NCBI GenBank assembly: GCA_026874595.1
Contig: CM049320.1
Span: 42,234,714-42,298,713, forward strand
DNA length: 64,000 nt
Direction: 5' to 3'
Origin: Sipunculus nudus
Taxonomy: Eukaryota > Annelida > Sipuncula > Golfingiida > Sipunculidae
In this document: positions 59,462 to 64,000 of the stretch, piece by piece
How positions within the stretch are numbered: position 1 is the stretch's first letter
Layout of the letters: each line of letters opens with the position of its first letter
The notes under the pieces: model-generated
Told to the model about the DNA's origin: nothing
Database searches by the model: none
Seen by the model: the letters and a program-made list of their open reading frames with translations, nothing else
Translations under genes and position numbers: made by a program

Positions 59462-62281
59462 ACAGCAGTACAACATTATTCGAAAAAAAAGGCTTCGTTT
59501 CTCTCTTCATAGCGTGATGTCATTACCGCGAGCGTCATTCAGTTCTCCACAAAAATATGTCGGTAATTAGGGGAGTCATTCCTTTCTCCTCAACGTCATC
59601 TCAGTAATCAGGAGGGTCATTCTGTCTCCACAAAGTCATGTCAGTAATCAGGGGTATCATTCCGTTCTTTTCCGTGCCATATCAATATTCAGTTGTGTCA
59701 TTCAGTTCTCTGCAAAATGATGTAATTAATCAGGGGTGTCATTCAGTTCTCCTCCGTGACATGTCAAACATCGGGGGCGTCATTCCGTTCCCCACAAAGT
59801 TATGCCAGTACTCAGGGGTGTCATTCAGTTCTCCACAACGTCATGTAAAAAATCCGGGGTGTCATTCCGTTCCCCACAGCGTCATGTAAATTATAAGGGG
59901 TGTCATTCCGTTCTCCTCCGTGCCATGTCAATAATCAAGGGTGTCATTGCGTTCTGCTCCATTACTTGTTAAACATCAGGGGTGTCATTTCGTTACCCAC
60001 AACGTCCAGTCAGTAATCAGGGGTGTCATTCCGTTCTCCTCCGTGCCATGTCAATAATTTAGGATGTCATTCCGTTCTCCTCCATTACTTGTTAAACATC
60101 AGGGGCGTCATTCCGTTACAGCAGTACAACATTAATAAAAAAAAAGCTTCGTTTCTCTCTCCATAGCGTGATGTCATTACCGCGAGCGTCATTCAGTTCT
60201 CCACAAAAATATGTCGGTAATTAGGGGAGTCATTCCTTTCTCCTCAACGTCATCTCAGTAATCAGGAGGGTCATTCTGTCTCCACAAAGTCATGTCAGTA
60301 ATCAGGGGTATCATTCCGTTCTTTTCCGTGCCATATCAATGTTCAGTTGTGTCATTCAGTTCTCTGCAAAATGATGTAATTAATCAGGGGTGTCATTCAG
60401 TTCTCCTCCGTGACATGTCAAACATCGGGGGCGTCATTCCGTTCCCCACAAAGTTATGCCAGTACTCAGGGGTGTCATTCAGTTTCCACAACGTCATGTA
60501 AAAAATCCGGGGTGTCATTCCGTTCCCCACAGCGTCATGTAAATTATAAGGGGTGTCATTCCGTTCTCCTCCCTGCCATGTCAATAAATCAAGGGTGTCA
60601 TTCCGTTCTCCTCCATTACTTGTAAAACATCAGGGGCGTCATTCCGTTACCCACAACGTCAAGTCAGTAATCAGGGGTGTCATTTCGTTCTCCTCCGTGC
60701 CATGTTAATAAACTTGGGTATCATTCCGTTCTCCTCTGTTACTTTTGAAACATCAGGAGCGTCATTCCGTGATCCACAACGTCAAGTCAGTAATCAGGGG
60801 TGTCATTCCGTTCTTCTCCGTGCAATTTCAATAATCCAGGATGTCATTCCGTTCTCCTCCATTCCTTGTTCAACATCAGGGGCGTCATTCCGTTACCCAC
60901 AACGTCAAGTCAGTAATCAGGGGTGTCATTCCGTTCTCCTCCATTACTTGTAAATCATTAGGGGCGTCATTCTGTTACCCATAACGTCAAGTCAGTAATC
61001 AGGGGTGTCATTCCATTCCCCTCCGTGACATGTAAACATCAGGGGCGTCAATCCGTTCCCGTCAACGTCATGTCAGTAATCAGAGAAGTCATTGAGTTAT
61101 CTAAAACGTCATGTCAATAATCAGGGGTATCATTCCGTTCTACTCTGTCACATGTCAATAATTAAGGGTTGTCGATCATTCCATGTTTCTAGGCTTAATG
61201 TCAATCATCAGGGGTATCATTCCGTTCTCCTCCACGCGTAATCAGGGGCGTCATTCTTTTCTCCACAACGTCATGCCAATCATCAGGGGTGTCATTCCGT
61301 TCTCCCCCGTGCCATGTCAATAATCAGGAGTTTCATTCCGTTTTCAACAGCGTCATGTCAATCATCAGGGCTGTCATTCCGTTCTCCACAGAGACATTTC
61401 AATCATCAGGGGTGTCATTCCGTTTTCAACAGCGTCATTTCAATAATCAGGGGTGTTATTCCGTTCTCCCCCGTGCCATGTCAATAATCAGGGGTGTCGT
61501 TCCGTTCTCCTCCGCGACATGTCAAACATCAGGGGCATCATTCCGTTCTACTCCGTGTCATGTAAATAATCAGGGGTGTCATTCCGTTCCCAATGACGTC
61601 ATGTCATTTATCAGGGATGTCATTATCGCAATCGTCATTCAGTTCTCCATAAAATTATGTAATTAATTAAGGGTGTCATTCCTTTGTCCACGACGTCACG
61701 TCAGTAATTAGGAGGGTCATATTAAACCTGCGTAGGTCCCTATAATTTTGTCAGATTCTGATCTGACATAAATATACCCCAAGTTGAGCAACCCCTATAC
61801 TGTTTTTCTATTGACCCTTTGTTCAGCTACCCTATTGCTGCCATGACCAGTTCCAGTAATTCACAATTATCACTACAGTGCTCAATTATAGGATTCTTAT
61901 GTAGTCCTTACCCCTTAGTGATACAGGGCCCCTAACAGAAAGAGCCATTACATGAATTAAAAATTATCACTAAACATAAATAAACGTGACAAAAAATTGT
62001 AAAAAAAATTTTTTCCTCGACCTGTTGCAAGTCTACGTCATGTCTGTAATCAGGGGTGTCATTCCGATCACGCTCGTGTCTTGTCAGTAACCAGGGCTGT
62101 CATTTCCTTGTCCATGACGCCAAATGACCAAGTCAATTATCAGGGTTGTCATTCTGTTTTCCACAGGGTCATGTCAATCATCGGGGGGGGGGGGTCATTC
62201 TTTTTCCACAACGCCAAGTCAATAATCAGAGGTGTAATCCCGTTCTCAACATCGTCATGTCAGTTATCATATGTGTCATAA
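59462..62281 (+). repeat. About 42-bp intronic minisatellite with higher-order duplication
   Basis: Many degenerate units follow the consensus AATCAGGGGTGTCATTCCGT plus TCTCCTCCGTGCCATGTCAAT. They run to about 61715, and a few more lie at about 62035-62281 after a roughly 320-bp non-repeat break. A block of about 655 bp (59462-60117) is directly repeated at 60118-60770, including a shared non-unit lead-in (ACAGCAGTACAACATTA). Length and register keep frames open by chance, so the apparent proteins here are not real. The unit count, roughly fifty or more, is estimated from length. Confidence 0.88.
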
Positions 62282-62491
62282 AGTTCATCACTGTTCAATA
62301 TTGATAATTAGAAAAGGCATTTATCTTTGGAATACTATTTAAGAATGTACTTTTATAATAAAAGTTCTTTGAATTGTGTAGACTTATGTATGCTGAACTT
62401 CATTATTAAACGAATGTGTCAGTGCATACACTTTCCATAGACGAATATCCTCAGTATCATCTCACCCATCGTTGACCATTTATCTTGATAG

Positions 62492-64000
62492 GCTCCGGGC
62501 GACACCTGAATTCAAACCTGAAAACAATTGACCATTTACACACCATGCCACCGTTAATAAACTTAGAAGAGCCGGATGACGTCATCGTCGGTTCATCATA
62601 TGTGATGCAGGACCGGAGCACTAGTCCCCGGCGACCCAGCGACGTGTCCACTAGTCTAAACCAGGAGATCCACAGAAGACGAACGCAGGGCTCAGTTGAG
62701 TCAGAGTTAAGTCAGAGGCCAAGGGCTAGTCAGAGAGCCAGCAGTCAGATGCTGGAACCCGCCGAGGGATCAAGTGATGATATATCTAGCGGTTATGATG
62801 TGGAAACGGTGGTTCCAGTAGAAAGAGAGAGTGTTAACCAAGGTATAAGTCGTCATACCGACAGCAGTAGTACACTAAAAGCGGGGAGTCCAAGGTCAAG
62901 ATCTCCCCTGAGGAGCCACAACAGTCTAGCCGGAAGTGTTAAAAAGGTTTCCTTTTCTGATCTGGCACTTCAGCAAGTTGATGCACAATCTACTTTAAGA
63001 GCATTTCCTCCAACCCCTCATCCTGATCGAAAACGAAGCCGAGAACAGACCAAACCGGGATCAGAACAAACTAACCGGCGGGTTTCAGAGGTTACTAAGT
63101 ACGATGCTAAAGCTGAGGGGGTTAATGATGCTATAAATAGCGGAAGTCCGGATTTACCATTGTATGGCGACAGGAGCAGTGGCCAAACGTTTGCGGAGTC
63201 ATCCCGTCCAGAAAGCACATTAAAGCGAGGATCTTTCGGCTATCAGACCTACGCTGATCTTATATCCCCTGTCGATTACGGTGTCCACCTGACCTGGCGC
63301 CAGCTGAACGGACCCAGTTCTCCGAGAAGTCCAGAGAGAAGTCCCACAAGAAGTCCCCAGAGAAGTCCCGAGAGAAGCCCTCCGAGACCCAATTTAAATA
63401 TACCTGTGGGGGATCATACCGTCCGGTCCTTGCTTCGTATGGCAAAAGCACGTGATCCAGAACCGGTATCACCCCATCGTGATTCCCTAAAACGTTATGT
63501 TGCACTTTCCGAACGGGCTGAAATAAAAGGGGAATTCATTCGGCGTGGATTAGTACCAGAAGGCCCCCCGGCTGTGAGCAGTGACAGTTCTGACAACACC
63601 AATAATAGCGCCTCCCCTATCGAACCGACAACTGCATCTGCTCTCTCATCAGTAGGAAATATCTATGACGTGTACGGGTTTTCGAAGAAGGGAGAAGTAC
63701 ATGCGAAACAACCCAATCGAGAGTGGCCTGATCGAAAACTGGTATCACAACTTGTAGGTAGGGTCATTGACAATGCTGTCAGTGAAGTACGAAAAGAGCA
63801 AGACTCGTACCAGAGGGCAGCACTATCGAGGGCGAAAACCCCTGAACGCACGATGAATATGAACTGTCATAATATGAGTGATCACGGGTCTCAGCAAGTA
63901 TCAGTTGGCAGCCAAGCTGGTTCTTCTGAGGACCTGGTAAGCAGCTCACCTCGGATAAACCAACGGCTGCTCGAAGAGATAGACAGCTTCCTATTTGAGA
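62492..64000 (+). CDS. TSR-Ig-EGF transmembrane protein, cytoplasmic tail exon (partial, runs off the window)
   Basis: The acceptor TTATCTTGATAG starts the exon in phase 1, and the frame is then open for about 503 codons to the window edge without a stop. The sequence is Ser/Arg/Pro/Glu-rich and looks disordered. It includes MPPLINLEEPDDVIVGSS near the start, many SP and RxxS sites, and an RSP series (SPRSPERSPTRSPQRSPERS, about 63321-63380). More ordered-looking segments occur at HTVRSLLRMAKA and, near the end, VSQLVGRVIDNAVSEV. Near the edge it reads INQRLLEEIDSFLFE. No kinase, death or SH3 domain is seen. Probably a signalling or scaffold tail regulated by proline-directed phosphorylation (inference). 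Confidence 0.85.

Noticed and set aside
59638-61666. Several 70-125 codon frames with SFRSPQRHV-like repeats
   Set aside because: Minisatellite unit read in different frames, no start or splice support, and located in an intron with intact flanking splice sites.
59600-61700. CRISPR-like array
   Set aside because: Repeats are degenerate tandem units with no distinct spacers, in an animal intron.

Overview
The window is animal nuclear DNA. It is AT-rich and intron-rich, with GT-AG splice sites, long (AT)n and poly-G/C tracts, tRNA-derived SINEs, several miniature inverted-repeat transposons, a LINE remnant and a probable Helitron end. There is no operon-like coding. A lophotrochozoan, most likely a mollusc, is my inference from the overall style; no single marker proves it.

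Region 1 (1-32 kb) is mostly intergenic or deep intron. The one convincing gene is a small secreted-peptide precursor on the minus strand (7740-7981). It has a splice acceptor, an ideal Kozak start, a signal peptide, a dibasic site and a close AATAAA. It looks like a neuropeptide-type prohormone that I do not recognise. The rest of this region holds repeats: a 28-bp tandem array (8.3 kb), SINE copies (10.4, 25.6 and 28.8 kb), a Harbinger-like MITE (23.4 kb), an inverted coding-like duplication (20.1 kb), a decayed LINE 3' end (27.2 kb) and many microsatellites.

Region 2 (32.2 kb to the right edge) is one large plus-strand gene. I resolve twelve usable coding exons before the window edge, plus a broken thirteenth, and all junction phases agree. 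The predicted product, at least about 1,935 residues, is a single-pass membrane protein. In order it has a signal peptide, a Thr/Ser/Pro-rich stretch, a polyacidic stretch, a very long Lys/Arg/His-rich basic region with a furin-type site, six thrombospondin type-1 repeats (TSRs), one Ig-like domain, one EGF-like domain right next to the membrane, a transmembrane helix, and a long Ser/Pro/Arg-rich cytoplasmic tail that runs off the window. I know of no described protein with exactly this order. The Ig-EGF-TM-long-tail end recalls neuregulin-type ligands, while the TSR array recalls guidance or matrix proteins.

The most unusual feature is an internal tandem duplication (about 48.37-52.24 kb). 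The 3' half of the large basic exon, the following SINE-bearing intron and a TSR exon were copied as a unit of about 1.5 kb. At each junction the TSR exon lost its splice donor and fused directly to basic-region coding sequence, making a new chimeric exon (TSR-basic-TSR). The middle copy carries an internal deletion and a frameshift, and is dead. Because all these exons are phase 1-1, it can be skipped without losing frame.

The introns of this gene hold several transposon-derived inverted-repeat elements, a 40-bp minisatellite whose every unit ends in a 3' splice-site-like motif just upstream of exon 2, and a roughly 42-bp minisatellite of more than 2 kb between the transmembrane and tail exons.
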